From Methylobacterium sp. (lineage in GTDB: Bacteria > Pseudomonadota > Alphaproteobacteria > Rhizobiales > Beijerinckiaceae), in NCBI RefSeq assembly GCF_019745455.1, contig NZ_JAIETD010000017.1, positions 62,001 through 126,000 of the forward strand: a DNA stretch of 64,000 nucleotides. Direction: 5' to 3'. Positions within the stretch are counted from its first letter, which is position 1; each line of letters opens with the position of its first letter. A program made the position numbers and the translations under genes. Below the pieces are notes generated by a model. That model had not been told where the DNA came from and ran no database searches. It saw only the letters and a list, made by a program, of their open reading frames with translations. Below are positions 16,415-25,193 of this stretch, piece after piece.

Positions 16415-18217
16415 TCAGCGGCAATGGTTCGGCTGGAAGCGTCTGATCCTGCTGCGAAGGCGCTCCTGAAAGGCTTCTTGTGTTCCCGAATATCTCTCGG
16501 GCGCGGTGAAGCTCTCGACGGACTTGCCGAGGCGCGCCAGCATCAGCTGCCACTCGCCGGACACGCGAAACGGGACGGTGCCGGTCTCTATCAGCGCCTC
16601 GAGATCCGGAAGCACGTGCGCTGCTTCGGGTCCGAGCAGGCAGAGAGCCTGCGCCGCCGCATTCGCATCGTCCAGGCGGTCGGGGTCTGAGGTCTTCGGA
16701 ACGGGTCGCGCATAGGCCCGGGCGATGATCTGGACGAGTTCCGACGCAGCGGTCCCGCCGCGATCTGCCTGACGCAGAACGAGGCCCACCGCCCAGCGGC
16801 GCCGGTCCAGATCGGCCAGCAGCAGCGCCTCGTCGGCCGTACGCTCAGCAAACACCCCGGGCGGCAGCGCCGACAGAGCCCTCCCGAGCGTGCGGGCCGG
16901 CTCGCGGTCCTCCGGCATGCGGGCGGCGAGGATTCGGGCCACCATCGGACCTCGCAGGGTCGCCGCATCGGGCCCGAGGGCCTTGATCGGATAGTAGATG
17001 CCGAAGAAGTCGCGAAGGCGGGTATCGGCGATCAGTCGAGCGACCAGGGCGGCATCACCGGGGCGGATATCGGGCCGCTTGCCGAAGGAGTCCATCGTGT
17101 CGAAGAGGGGCCGGACGAGGCTGAAGGCTGCGGCGCCCGCCGGGACGGCGGGATCGTCGAGGGCGGCAACGAGCGTCGCACGCATGTCGAGAGCGCTCGA
17201 CTGGATGGTCGCTGGGGCAGGCGTCAGGCCGAGATTCGTCGTCCGCCGAAGAACATCGAGCGTCCCGTAGGCACCCTCGGTGTTGTGGCGCCGCGCCCAT
17301 TCGAAATGGAAATTCTCCAAGCCGCCATTGGGTTCGATCCAGAGCGGAACCTGAAGCCGGCGCGCGGTCACCGCCGTCCGGCGCACGACCTCCCCTCCTC
17401 GGTCGGCAAGCATGACGCGGGTGGAGGAGGCCGTGGGACGAAAGCTCCAGTCCCCCGAGCCGCTGAGGAGTGGTCCCTTGGTCAGCCGCAGGGTCCAATC
17501 CGGCATCGGCGGTGCCGCGTCATGGGGATCCCGTATGAGGCAGGTTCCGGCGGCGAGGGCGAGCTTCCAGGCGATGCGAAGGGACGGCGCCTCTGGCCAG
17601 GCATCGACCCCGCCATTCCCCTCGGTCGGGAGGATCGGATCAGGGCAGGTCGACGACGCCAGCTGCGGGGTCAGCCGATAGGTGGCCGTGACATCGTCCT
17701 TGGCACGACGTGCCGGGGCCCCGTCCGCGTCGAAGGCTGCAGCCAGGACGACGGCCGTCACGCCGGGCGTGAAGAGGGCAGCGGCGCAGAGATCGTCGCA
17801 GGCATAGGCCCGCCTTCTCCCATTACCGATTCCGACGGTACTGCCCGTGCCCCTCTCCCTCTCAATGCGCAGGGTCCCGGCGATCACGGCCGGCGTCTGG
17901 GGTTCCCGGTCGCCGTCGCGGGCCTGCGCGACGACGCCGTCGATGCGAGCGTTCCCGAGGAGCGGCAACGCCGCGGCCATGCCGGCCGCGAATGCCAGCC
18001 CGGTGAGCGAGGCGATCCAGGAGCCGAGACGGCGACGGCTCGGATACCAGAGGAGTGCGAACAGGGCGCCGTAGAGGAAGGCGGTCGGCATCAATCCGAG
18101 GATCAGGCCTGGCAGGATAAGCGCGATCGCCCCGATGATGACGAGGCTCGGAACCGCCACGGCGAGCAGACCGAGCACGCCGGTGACGATGAGATAGTAC
18201 CGAAGAGCCTTGGCCAT
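16415..18217 (-). CDS. membrane-anchored protein of unknown function
   Basis: A 600-residue protein I do not recognise. The N-terminus has three hydrophobic segments within residues 1-90 (YLIVTGVLGLLAVAVPSLV, a Gly/Leu-rich stretch, and LAFAAGMAAALPLLG), then a long region with no further transmembrane segment, presumably one soluble domain. The soluble part has Cys pairs (YACDDLCAAAL), a Trp-rich middle and an alpha-helical C-terminal third that includes ALCLLGPEAAHVLPDLEAL, suggestive of HEAT-like helical packing. It is convergent with prpE, with 19 bases between the stops. Reading-frame length and codon use support a real gene. Confidence 0.75.
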   Translation of the reverse strand: MAKALRYYLIVTGVLGLLAVAVPSLVIIGAIALILPGLILGLMPTAFLYGALFALLWYPSRRRLGSWIASLTGLAFAAGMAAALPLLGNARIDGVVAQARDGDREPQTPAVIAGTLRIERERGTGSTVGIGNGRRRAYACDDLCAAALFTPGVTAVVLAAAFDADGAPARRAKDDVTATYRLTPQLASSTCPDPILPTEGNGGVDAWPEAPSLRIAWKLALAAGTCLIRDPHDAAPPMPDWTLRLTKGPLLSGSGDWSFRPTASSTRVMLADRGGEVVRRTAVTARRLQVPLWIEPNGGLENFHFEWARRHNTEGAYGTLDVLRRTTNLGLTPAPATIQSSALDMRATLVAALDDPAVPAGAAAFSLVRPLFDTMDSFGKRPDIRPGDAALVARLIADTRLRDFFGIYYPIKALGPDAATLRGPMVARILAARMPEDREPARTLGRALSALPPGVFAERTADEALLLADLDRRRWAVGLVLRQADRGGTAASELVQIIARAYARPVPKTSDPDRLDDANAAAQALCLLGPEAAHVLPDLEALIETGTVPFRVSGEWQLMLARLGKSVESFTAPERYSGTQEAFQERLRSRIRRFQPNHCR

Positions 18218-18508
18218 GGGGCGGGCCTCGCGCGTCGAGGCCGATGCCTCACCCGTGAGGTGCAGTGTCCTGCGTAGGCATTGCGTTTCTTTGAACGGCG
18301 AGTGCTGCCGATCGCCGACCGCGATGGCCGGGTGCTGCCGACGAGAGCCAAGGGACAGTCTCGCTGTCGTCGATCCTTTTCGGAAATGTAGTGTCGATCA
18401 TCGCGACGGCCTTCGTCTCGTAGAACGCCTTAACTTCCGGGAGAGGCGGACCTCTCACGACCGGCTATTTTGTCCTACAACGCTCATACGCACATCATGG
18501 AACCCCGC

Positions 18509-19627
18509 ATGACGCCACGCCTGTTCGAACCTCTGCGCCTCGACGACCTCGTCCTCGAGAACCGCATCATCGTCGCGCCGATGTGCCAGTACTCGGCCCA
18601 TGCCGGTCAGGCGGGCGACTGGCACCTGATGCATCTCGGGCAGCTCGCCCAGTCGGGGGCCGGGCTCCTCACTCTCGAGGCGAGCGCGGTCTCGCCGGAG
18701 GGGCGGATCTCGCCGGCCGATCTCGGGCTTTACTCAGACGAGACCGAGCGGGCGCTCGGCCGCACGCTCGACGCGGTGCGAGGCTATGCGCCGATCCCGA
18801 TCGCGATCCAGATCAATCATGCCGGCCGGAAGGCATCGAGCAGGGCGCCCTGGGATGGCGGCGCACAGATCGCCCCGGACGCACCGGATGGCTGGCGCAC
18901 GGAGGCGCCGTCCGCCATCCCACACGCCGAAGGCGAGGTTCCGCCCCGCGCCCTCGACGCGGATGGCCTGAAGCGCATCCGCGATGGCTTCGTCGCCACC
19001 GCGACACGTGCGCTCGCGATCGGCATCGACGGATTCGAGCTTCACGGAGCGCACGGCTACCTGCTGCACCAATTCCTGTCGCCGCTCTCCAACCAGCGGA
19101 CCGATGCCTATGGCGGCAGCCTCGCGAACCGGATGCGGTTCCCGCTCGAATGCTTCGAGGCCGTGCGCGAGGTCGTGCCCGCCGGCAAGCCGGTCTGGAT
19201 GCGGGTCTCGGCGACCGATTGGGTCGAGGATGGCTGGAGCCTCGACGAGACCGTCGAACTCGCCCGCGAGCTGAAACGCCGCGGCTCGGCCGCGATCCAC
19301 GTTTCTACCGGAGGGCTGTCGACGGCACAGACAATTCCACTCTCGGCCGGCTACCAGGTACCCTTCGCGGAGCGGATCAAGGCGGAGACCGGCATGACCA
19401 CCATCGCGGTCGGCCTCATCACCGAGGCAGCCCAGGCCGAGGCGATCCTCGCCGAGGGCAAGGCCGACGCGATCGCGCTCGCCCGCGCCATCCTGTACGA
19501 TCCGCGCTGGCCCTGGCATGCGGCGGCCGAACTCGGCGCGCAGGTGCGGGCACCCAAGCAATATTTCCGGAGCCAGCCGAGGGAGTTCAAGGCTCTGTTC
19601 CGCGACGCCAGCCACGGGCAGCGCTGA
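18509..19627 (+). CDS. NADH:flavin oxidoreductase, Old Yellow Enzyme family
   Basis: An FMN-dependent ene-reductase of the YqjM-like (thermophilic-like) Old Yellow Enzyme class, about 372 residues. Motifs: APMCQYSA near residue 25, where Cys is the redox-tuning residue of this class; QINHAGRK for FMN binding; HGAHGYLLHQFLSP, with the His pair that binds the substrate carbonyl; and a Gly-rich phosphate-binding region before LARAILYDPRW. Possible starts are ATG 18497 and 18509; neither has a strong ribosome site and the shorter agrees with homologues. A small acidic protein gene begins two bases after the stop, implying co-translation. Confidence 0.9.
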   Translation: MTPRLFEPLRLDDLVLENRIIVAPMCQYSAHAGQAGDWHLMHLGQLAQSGAGLLTLEASAVSPEGRISPADLGLYSDETERALGRTLDAVRGYAPIPIAIQINHAGRKASSRAPWDGGAQIAPDAPDGWRTEAPSAIPHAEGEVPPRALDADGLKRIRDGFVATATRALAIGIDGFELHGAHGYLLHQFLSPLSNQRTDAYGGSLANRMRFPLECFEAVREVVPAGKPVWMRVSATDWVEDGWSLDETVELARELKRRGSAAIHVSTGGLSTAQTIPLSAGYQVPFAERIKAETGMTTIAVGLITEAAQAEAILAEGKADAIALARAILYDPRWPWHAAAELGAQVRAPKQYFRSQPREFKALFRDASHGQR

Positions 19628-19629
19628 GC

Positions 19630-19983
19630 ATGGACGACATCACCGCCTTCACCGTAGGCCGGGTCCGCTACGACGAGGAGAACGGCATCTGCCTGATCTC
19701 CGGCGCTGACGACGAGGAGGAGCCGGCCGGCTACTTCATCATACAGATCGAGAAGGGCGACCCGGACGGGCCGCTCATCGAGGTGTTCGGCGAGGACCTG
19801 ACGCAATCGGACGGCGTCGCCGCGCTCGAGATCGGCCTGCGCCACCTGCTCTTCACCTTCGAGCCCCTGAGCACGATCGGAGCCGAGATGCCGATGGTGC
19901 GGATCGAATCCGAGACCGAGATCCCCGAACGGGCCCGCAACCGCCTGAGCCTCGCCTTCGGCCGGAGGGTGTCGCGGGTGTGA
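19630..19983 (+). CDS. small acidic protein of unknown function
   Basis: A 117-residue, acidic cytosolic protein with no signal peptide or membrane segment. It starts two bases after the stop of the Old Yellow Enzyme gene, so the two are almost certainly co-translated. The sequence is mostly predicted beta strands (GYFIIQIEKGDPDGPLIEV, MVRIESETEIP) and resembles small immunity-type or DUF proteins without a clear family. A role linked to the flavoenzyme is only inferred from spacing. Confidence 0.75.
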   Translation: MDDITAFTVGRVRYDEENGICLISGADDEEEPAGYFIIQIEKGDPDGPLIEVFGEDLTQSDGVAALEIGLRHLLFTFEPLSTIGAEMPMVRIESETEIPERARNRLSLAFGRRVSRV

Positions 19984-19990
19984 CGCTTCC

Positions 19991-20737
19991 TCAGCGCGGG
20001 ACCGCGCCCACCATCGGCCCGAGGGGACGGCTGAGGTCGGAGCGGCCGAGGCTCGGGGCGTAGAGGCTCGAGACGCTGCCGTCGAGGAACAGGGCGTTGC
20101 GGCAGCCGAGCTCGTCCTTGAACAGCCGGGCGAAGGCCCCGAAGGTCACGGGGCGCTCGGAGATCGCGAAGATCGCGGTGCGGCCCTCGTCGCGGACGCC
20201 GACGCCGTTGCGGATCTTCTGCGACGGGCCGTCCGTCGAGATCTTCGGGTGGATCTTGCCGTCGACCACCAGCATCGGGCCGGACTGGGTCGCGAAATCC
20301 GGCTTCGGGTTGGCCTTTAGGTAGCGCCCGGTCTCCAGCACCCCGGCGCGGTCGCCCTTCACGTAGAAGATGCCGTTCGGCTTGAGGTGGAAATTGCCCG
20401 GGCCGTTGGCGGTCGAGACGCCCTTCATCTCGCGCCCCTCCTCCACATAGAGCCCGACCGGTGCCTGGCCCTTGTCGTACATGCCGGCATTCATCGCGAA
20501 GCCGAGCTGAGCGCCCTGCCTGGCCGCAAGGCTCGACAAGGAGGAATAGGGCAGCCCGTCCGAACCAAGCCAGTAGAGGCGAACCCGCTCGCGGCGAAGG
20601 TCCACGGTACAGACCGTGAACGTCTCGCCCTCGGATTGAACCGGACGGCACGGCGTCGCAGCCGACCCCTCGCGCGGCGCGAGTCCGAGGAACAGGACGA
20701 CGGCAGCCAGGCCGAGGCGGCGCCAGGACCTTGTCAC
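19991..20737 (-). CDS. secreted phosphodiester glycosidase-like (DUF2233) protein
   Basis: About 248 residues, with an N-terminal signal peptide (WRRLGLAAVVLFLGLA ending near GSAATPC) and a single domain of the NAGPA / DUF2233 type. Family signatures are FAMNAGMYDKG, PVGLYVEEG, the GNFHLKPNGIFY segment, QSGPMLVVDG, and ALFLDGSVSSLYAP near the C-terminus, where Asp and Gly are conserved. Eukaryotic relatives uncover mannose-6-phosphate; the bacterial substrate is unknown, probably an envelope glycan. GTG 20737 places the signal peptide at the N-terminus; a TTG at 20791 is an alternative. Convergent with the small acidic gene, with 7 bases between stops. Confidence 0.85.
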   Translation of the reverse strand: MTRSWRRLGLAAVVLFLGLAPREGSAATPCRPVQSEGETFTVCTVDLRRERVRLYWLGSDGLPYSSLSSLAARQGAQLGFAMNAGMYDKGQAPVGLYVEEGREMKGVSTANGPGNFHLKPNGIFYVKGDRAGVLETGRYLKANPKPDFATQSGPMLVVDGKIHPKISTDGPSQKIRNGVGVRDEGRTAIFAISERPVTFGAFARLFKDELGCRNALFLDGSVSSLYAPSLGRSDLSRPLGPMVGAVPR

Positions 20738-21018
20738 GTTCCCACTCAAACGAGGAGCCTTCTCGAACGGGCTGTTTCGGTGTGAGATCAAGACTGGCTC
20801 CTGCCGTCTGGCTGCGGACGGCAACGCGACGCGGCACGGCCGAACGAAGCCTCGCCGAAGATGGGGGTTGGGATAGCAAGACCGCCGCATCCGCTCAATC
20901 ACGGCTGCACCGGCGAGCATGGATGGATATGGGGCGAGGCGGAATGGTGAATGAACCGTTCACAACACCCGAGCGTTTGACGGCCGTGGGGGAGAGAACG
21001 TCGTTCGGAGATGATGTG

Positions 21019-21531
21019 ATGAAACGAGTGCTTCTCGCTTCCGCGGCGATGGTCGGCGCCTTGGCGATGATCCCGGCAACTGCCGATGCCCGCGGTTTCC
21101 GCGGCGGCGGTTTCCACGGCGGTGGCTTTGGCGGCGGTGGTTTTGGCGGCGGCTTCCGCAACGCCGGGTTCGGCGGCTATCGGGGCGGTTTCGGGGGATA
21201 TCGCGGCGGGTTCCGCCCGGCCGGCTTCGGTGGCTATCGCGGCGGGTTTTACGGCGGCCGCGGCTTCTATGGCGGACGCGGCTTTGGATATGGCCGTGGC
21301 ATCGGGATTGGCGCAGTGGGTCTCGGCCTCGGACTTGGCCTTGCCGCCGGCGGCCTTTATGGGGGCGGCTACTACCCGAGCTACGGCTACGGCTACGCCC
21401 CAGCCTCTTACGGTTACGGTCATGGCTACGCACCCGTTTCCTACGGCGGCTACGGCGAGTGCTACACCGTTCCGCGGACCCGCTGGACGCCCTACGGCTA
21501 TCGCCGTGTGCTCGTCGAGCGCTGCTACTGA
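21019..21531 (+). CDS. Gly/Tyr-rich secreted protein
   Basis: A 170-residue protein with a clear signal peptide (VLLASAAMVGALAMIPATADA) and a mature part rich in Gly, Phe, Tyr and Arg, built from FRGG, GGYRGGF and GYGYAP-type repeats. The C-terminus ends in a short conserved block with two Cys (GECYTVPRTRWTPYGYRR, then VERCY). Such proteins are common in Methylobacterium relatives and uncharacterised; composition recalls structural or surface proteins. GGAG eight bases before ATG 21019 supports the start. An intrinsic terminator follows. Confidence 0.8.
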   Translation: MKRVLLASAAMVGALAMIPATADARGFRGGGFHGGGFGGGGFGGGFRNAGFGGYRGGFGGYRGGFRPAGFGGYRGGFYGGRGFYGGRGFGYGRGIGIGAVGLGLGLGLAAGGLYGGGYYPSYGYGYAPASYGYGHGYAPVSYGGYGECYTVPRTRWTPYGYRRVLVERCY

Positions 21532-21548
21532 TCCGGGTCGGATCGAAG

Positions 21549-21589
21549 AAACGAGGGGGTCGCCGGTGGCGGCCCCTTCTCGTTTGTGG
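21549..21589 (+). terminator. hairpin terminator after the Gly/Tyr-rich gene
   Basis: The long stem AAACGAGGGGGTCGCC with GGCGGCCCCTTCTCGTTT closes a GGT loop; the A-rich foot pairs with the T-rich end, so it can serve both strands. It lies between convergent genes. Confidence 0.75.
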
Positions 21590-21598
21590 GGCTGAACG

Positions 21599-22006
21599 TC
21601 AGCGACGCATTTCGCCTCGTCTCATCGGCATTGCGTCAATGGTCGAGAACAGAGTCGATGCCGGGAGCGGCTCGCCCGAGATGAGCTTGGCCTCGCCGTC
21701 CTTGCCGACCAGCACCGCCCTGAACGATCCGGCCGGCAATCCGAGCCGGCGCCTGATCGCGACGGCTTTGGCGTCGTCGCCATAGGCCTCGACCGTGACG
21801 ACGTCCCGACCGGTCACCTCGGACCTGGCCGAGGCCAGGATGGCCCGCTGCGACCGGGCCGCGGCATCGCCCGCGTCCGGAGCCGAGATGACGACGAGGC
21901 GCGACTCCCACTGATAGACGGCGAGCGGATCGCGTTCGGCGGGTGTGGCGCTGGAGGCCGTCGACATGGCTCCGGCCGTCGCGATCGCCAATATCCGAAG
22001 ATGCAT
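21599..22006 (-). CDS. DUF4174 domain secreted protein
   Basis: A 135-residue protein with a signal peptide (about 1-20, ending in ATPA) followed by a DUF4174 domain: YQWESRLVVISAPDAGD, RAILASARSEVTGRDVV, RRRLGLPAGSFRAVLVGKDG. The pattern resembles a thioredoxin-fold remnant without the CxxC motif; function unknown. AAGGGTG lies just before the ATG. The gene is divergent from the MDR oxidoreductase and convergent with the Gly/Tyr-rich gene. Confidence 0.82.
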   Translation of the reverse strand: MHLRILAIATAGAMSTASSATPAERDPLAVYQWESRLVVISAPDAGDAAARSQRAILASARSEVTGRDVVTVEAYGDDAKAVAIRRRLGLPAGSFRAVLVGKDGEAKLISGEPLPASTLFSTIDAMPMRRGEMRR

Positions 22007-22126
22007 CGTCACCCTTATTCTAAGCCTCAGCCGGGCCCTTCCCGTGGAAGCGCCGATGCAAGGATCCGGGGGCGCCCTGCGCCCGTTCTCTGAGCGAGGG
22101 AACGTGTACCGCCACCGAAAGTGCCC

Positions 22127-23143
22127 ATGACCGACATCAACCGTCGCATCGTCCTGGCCTCGCGTCCGCACGGGGAGCCGAGCCCGGCCCATTTCCGGAT
22201 GGAAGAGACGCGGGCCCCGACTCCGAAGGCGGGCGATGTGCTGCTGCGCAACCGCTTCCTCTCCCTCGATCCCTACATGCGGGGGCGGATGAGCGCAGCG
22301 AAATCCTACGCCAAGCCCGTCGAGATCGGCGAGACCATGGTCGGCGGCACGGTGAGCGAGGTCGTCGCCTCGCAGAACCCGGATTTTCCTGAGGGCACGT
22401 TGGTCGCCGGGTTCGGCGGCTGGCAGGACCTGTGGGTGTCGAACGGGGCGGGCTTGCGCCGGCTCGATCCGGAGGCGGCGCCGCTCTCGACGGCGCTCGG
22501 TATCCTCGGCATGCCGGGCATGACCGCCTATACCGGCCTCCTCAATATCGGCCGGCCGAAGCCGGGCGAGACCGTGGTGGTGGCCGCCGCCGCCGGACCG
22601 GTCGGCTCGCTCGTCGGCCAGATCGCCAAGCTCAAGGGCGCGCGTGCCGTCGGCATCGCCGGGGGCCCGGATAAATGTGCCTACCTCGTCGACGAGCTCG
22701 GCTTCGACGAGGCGGTCGACCACCGCGGCGCTGATCTCCCAGGAGCCCTCGCAGAAGCATGTCCCAACGGTATCGACGTCTATTTCGAGAATGTCGGCGG
22801 CGCGGTGTTCGAGGCGGTGCTGCCGCTCCTCAACGATTTCGCCCGCATCCCGGTATGCGGCCTCGTCTCGGGCTACAACCTCACCGACCTTCCGCCCGGC
22901 CCGGACCGGTCGCCACTCCTCATGCGCGCCGTGCTGACGAAGCGCCTGCACATCCAGGGCTTCATCGTGTGGGATTTCGCCGAGCAGGAGGCCGCCTTCC
23001 TCGGCGAGGTCGGGACGTGGCTGAGGGACGGGCGGGTCAAGCACCGCGAGGACATCGTGGAAGGTCTCGACAAGGCGCCCGGGGCCTTCATCGGGCTCCT
23101 CAAGGGCCGCAATTTCGGAAAGATGCTGGTCCGGATCTCTTGA
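22127..23143 (+). CDS. NADP-dependent oxidoreductase, MDR superfamily
   Basis: A 338-residue medium-chain reductase of the leukotriene B4 dehydrogenase / CurA group, which reduces activated C=C bonds with NADPH. It lacks structural-zinc cysteines, as expected for this group. Signatures: FLSLDPYMRGRMS near residue 45, the Rossmann region VVVAAAAGPVGSLVGQIAK near 150, and FENVGGAVFEAVLP near 224. ATG 22127 gives MTDINRR; a GTG six bases upstream is possible. Alone on its strand; ssb follows about 210 bases downstream but has its own control region. Confidence 0.92.
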   Translation: MTDINRRIVLASRPHGEPSPAHFRMEETRAPTPKAGDVLLRNRFLSLDPYMRGRMSAAKSYAKPVEIGETMVGGTVSEVVASQNPDFPEGTLVAGFGGWQDLWVSNGAGLRRLDPEAAPLSTALGILGMPGMTAYTGLLNIGRPKPGETVVVAAAAGPVGSLVGQIAKLKGARAVGIAGGPDKCAYLVDELGFDEAVDHRGADLPGALAEACPNGIDVYFENVGGAVFEAVLPLLNDFARIPVCGLVSGYNLTDLPPGPDRSPLLMRAVLTKRLHIQGFIVWDFAEQEAAFLGEVGTWLRDGRVKHREDIVEGLDKAPGAFIGLLKGRNFGKMLVRIS

Positions 23144-23186
23144 ACGAAGGGCAGTTCGGAGCAGAAGCGATCTTGCTCGACAATGA

Positions 23187-23201
23187 GAACAAGAGTAGAA
23201 C
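23187..23201 (+). promoter_or_regulatory. candidate LexA (SOS) box upstream of ssb
   Basis: GAAC-N7-GAAC is seen exactly, which is the alphaproteobacterial LexA operator (equivalent to GTTC-N7-GTTC on the other strand). It lies about 150 bases before the ssb start. LexA control of ssb, usually shared with a divergent uvrA, is known in this class; here uvrA is absent next to it. Confidence 0.7.
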
Positions 23202-23353
23202 AAACGCGCGTTTAAGCGCCGTCGGCAGCGAGCCTGCGAGTCCCGTGGACAAGCTGCATCTCGCGATTGCGGCGACCGGCGCCAGGGACCATGAAAGGCA
23301 CGTCGCGACGGCACGGCGTGGCCGCGGGTGAGATCGATCGACAGGAGAGAAGC

Positions 23354-23914
23354 ATGGCCGGCAGCGTCAACAAGGTGATCCTGGTAGGCAATCTCGGGCG
23401 CGATCCCGAGACGCGCCGACTCGGTTCGGGCGATCCCGTCGTCAACCTGCGCATTGCGACGTCCGAGTCCTGGAAAGACAAGATGTCGGGCGAGCGCAAG
23501 GAGAAGACCGAGTGGCACTCGGTCGTGATCTACAACGAGAACCTCGCCAAGGTTGCCGAACAGTATCTACGCAAGGGCTCGAAGGTCTATATCGAGGGTC
23601 AGCTTCAGACCCGCAAATGGGCCGACCAGTCGGGCGTCGAGAAATATACGACCGAAGTCGTGCTTCAGCGTTTTCGCGGCGAACTCACGCTGCTCGACGG
23701 CCGCGGTGGCGGCGGCGAGTTCGCGGGTGAGGAAGAGAGCGGCGGCCAGATCAGCAGAGGCGGCGACTACGGCGGTGGCGGACGTGGCGGCTCGGATCGC
23801 GGTGGCGATTACGGCGGCGGCGGACGCTCCTCGGGTAGCGAGCGTCGTCCGGCACCGACATCCGGCGGCGGATCAAAGCCGAACTACGACCTCGACGACG
23901 ACATTCCGTTCTAG
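23354..23914 (+). CDS. ssb: single-stranded DNA-binding protein
   Basis: SSB coats single-stranded DNA during replication, repair and recombination. The 186-residue protein has the OB-fold domain (about 1-112) with [17 protein letters not shown] and [22 protein letters not shown], a Gly/Ser/Arg-rich flexible linker, and the acidic tail DDDIPF that recruits partner proteins. AGGAG lies just upstream of ATG 23354. An upstream in-frame reading of 29 residues lacks family support. A LexA-type box upstream suggests SOS induction. Confidence 0.97.
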   Translation: MAGSVNKVILVGNLGRDPETRRLGSGDPVVNLRIATSESWKDKMSGERKEKTEWHSVVIYNENLAKVAEQYLRKGSKVYIEGQLQTRKWADQSGVEKYTTEVVLQRFRGELTLLDGRGGGGEFAGEEESGGQISRGGDYGGGGRGGSDRGGDYGGGGRSSGSERRPAPTSGGGSKPNYDLDDDIPF

Positions 23915-24002
23915 GATCGTCGCGAGCCGGGCTACGTCGCGGGAGGCTGGCCCGGCCTGGAATTTGCTCTCCCCTCGGCAAACGAGGGAGTGAGCAGGCG
24001 CC

Positions 24003-24944
24003 ATGGCATCCTTCATCCGCGTCACCGAAGTCTGGGTTCCATCGCGAGATGGGTCGAGGCTGGAGTTCGGCACCGGCAGCTACGGGGACCTCCACGGGTT
24101 TCACGCCGAGAGCCACCAGACCGTTTTCGGCTATGGCGAAGGTCTGCCGGGTCAGGCCTGGGCGACGCGCCGGCCGATCGTCCTTAAGAATTTGCAGAAT
24201 TCCTACTTCAAGCGCGGCGCGGCGGCTGCCGACGCCGGCCTGACCTGTGGCTTGGCGCTGCCGATCTTCGCCGGCGACTCCCTGCGCGCGGTGGTGACCT
24301 TCTTCTGCGCCGACGATGCCGAGAAGGTCGGCGCCATTGAGGTCTGGGCCAACGATCCGGCCCAATCGAGCGCGATGGAGGTCCAGGACGGCTATTACGG
24401 CAATGCAGAATTCTTCGAGCGCAACTCGAAGGCAATCCAGTTCGGCAAAGGCGAGGGCCTGCCGGGAGAGGTCTGGGAGCGCGACCGACCGATCGTCGTC
24501 AAGGAGCACTACGGCTCGCATCGTTTCCTGCGCAAGGCGGAGGCGCTCAAAATCGGACGCACCACCGCATTCGGCATGCCCTGTCACGGCGACCGGACCC
24601 GCGACTGGGTAATGACCTTCCTCTCGGCGCTCGGCACGCCGATCGCGAGACGGTTCGAGGTCTGGAAGGCGGAGCACGATGGCGAACACCTCATCTACGA
24701 GGCGGGACTCTGCGAGGTCGAGGGCGACTTGCTGGAAACCTACGGCTCCCTCAGCCTCGCCAGGGAGGACGGAACGATCGGCAAGATTCTGCTTACCGGG
24801 CTCCCGGTGATCACCACCGACTTCTCGCATGAGCCGTCTCTGATCTCGCGCAGCCTCGCCGAGGCTGGTCTGACTACCCTCGTCGCCATTCCCGTGTTCA
24901 GCCGCGAGGCACGCCTCACGGCCGTGGCCGCCTGGTATTTCTGA
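24003..24944 (+). CDS. triple GAF-like repeat protein
   Basis: A 313-residue soluble protein that appears to consist of three successive GAF-like units and nothing else. Repeated anchors are GYGEGLPGQAWATRRPIV (first unit), GKGEGLPGEVWERDRPIV (second) and REDGTIGKILLTGLPVI (third), each preceded by a VW-containing strand and followed by an LALPIF-, FGMPCH- or VAIPVF-type strand. GAF domains bind small ligands or sense redox state, but no output domain is present, so it may work with a partner. No signal peptide. It sits between ssb and gyrA; neither linkage is meaningful in itself. Confidence 0.82.
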   Translation: MASFIRVTEVWVPSRDGSRLEFGTGSYGDLHGFHAESHQTVFGYGEGLPGQAWATRRPIVLKNLQNSYFKRGAAAADAGLTCGLALPIFAGDSLRAVVTFFCADDAEKVGAIEVWANDPAQSSAMEVQDGYYGNAEFFERNSKAIQFGKGEGLPGEVWERDRPIVVKEHYGSHRFLRKAEALKIGRTTAFGMPCHGDRTRDWVMTFLSALGTPIARRFEVWKAEHDGEHLIYEAGLCEVEGDLLETYGSLSLAREDGTIGKILLTGLPVITTDFSHEPSLISRSLAEAGLTTLVAIPVFSREARLTAVAAWYF

Positions 24945-25193
24945 ACGTCCCTTGCGGGAAGCGGGACGAGCACATCGCCTAAGTTTCTGAACCGGAGCGG
25001 CTTTTTCCTCGCGGTTAAGGCCCTGGCTGCGGTGGCGCCGCCCATGGCGATAGCCTATATTGAAGGGGAATAAAGGCCTGCCATCGCAACCTGGCGGCGG
25101 CTTCCAAAAACGCTCGCCTCGCCTCACGGCGAGATCCTGATCGCCACCTCGGCGGCGGGATGCCGAGCCCGCACACGATAGAGATCGAAGACC

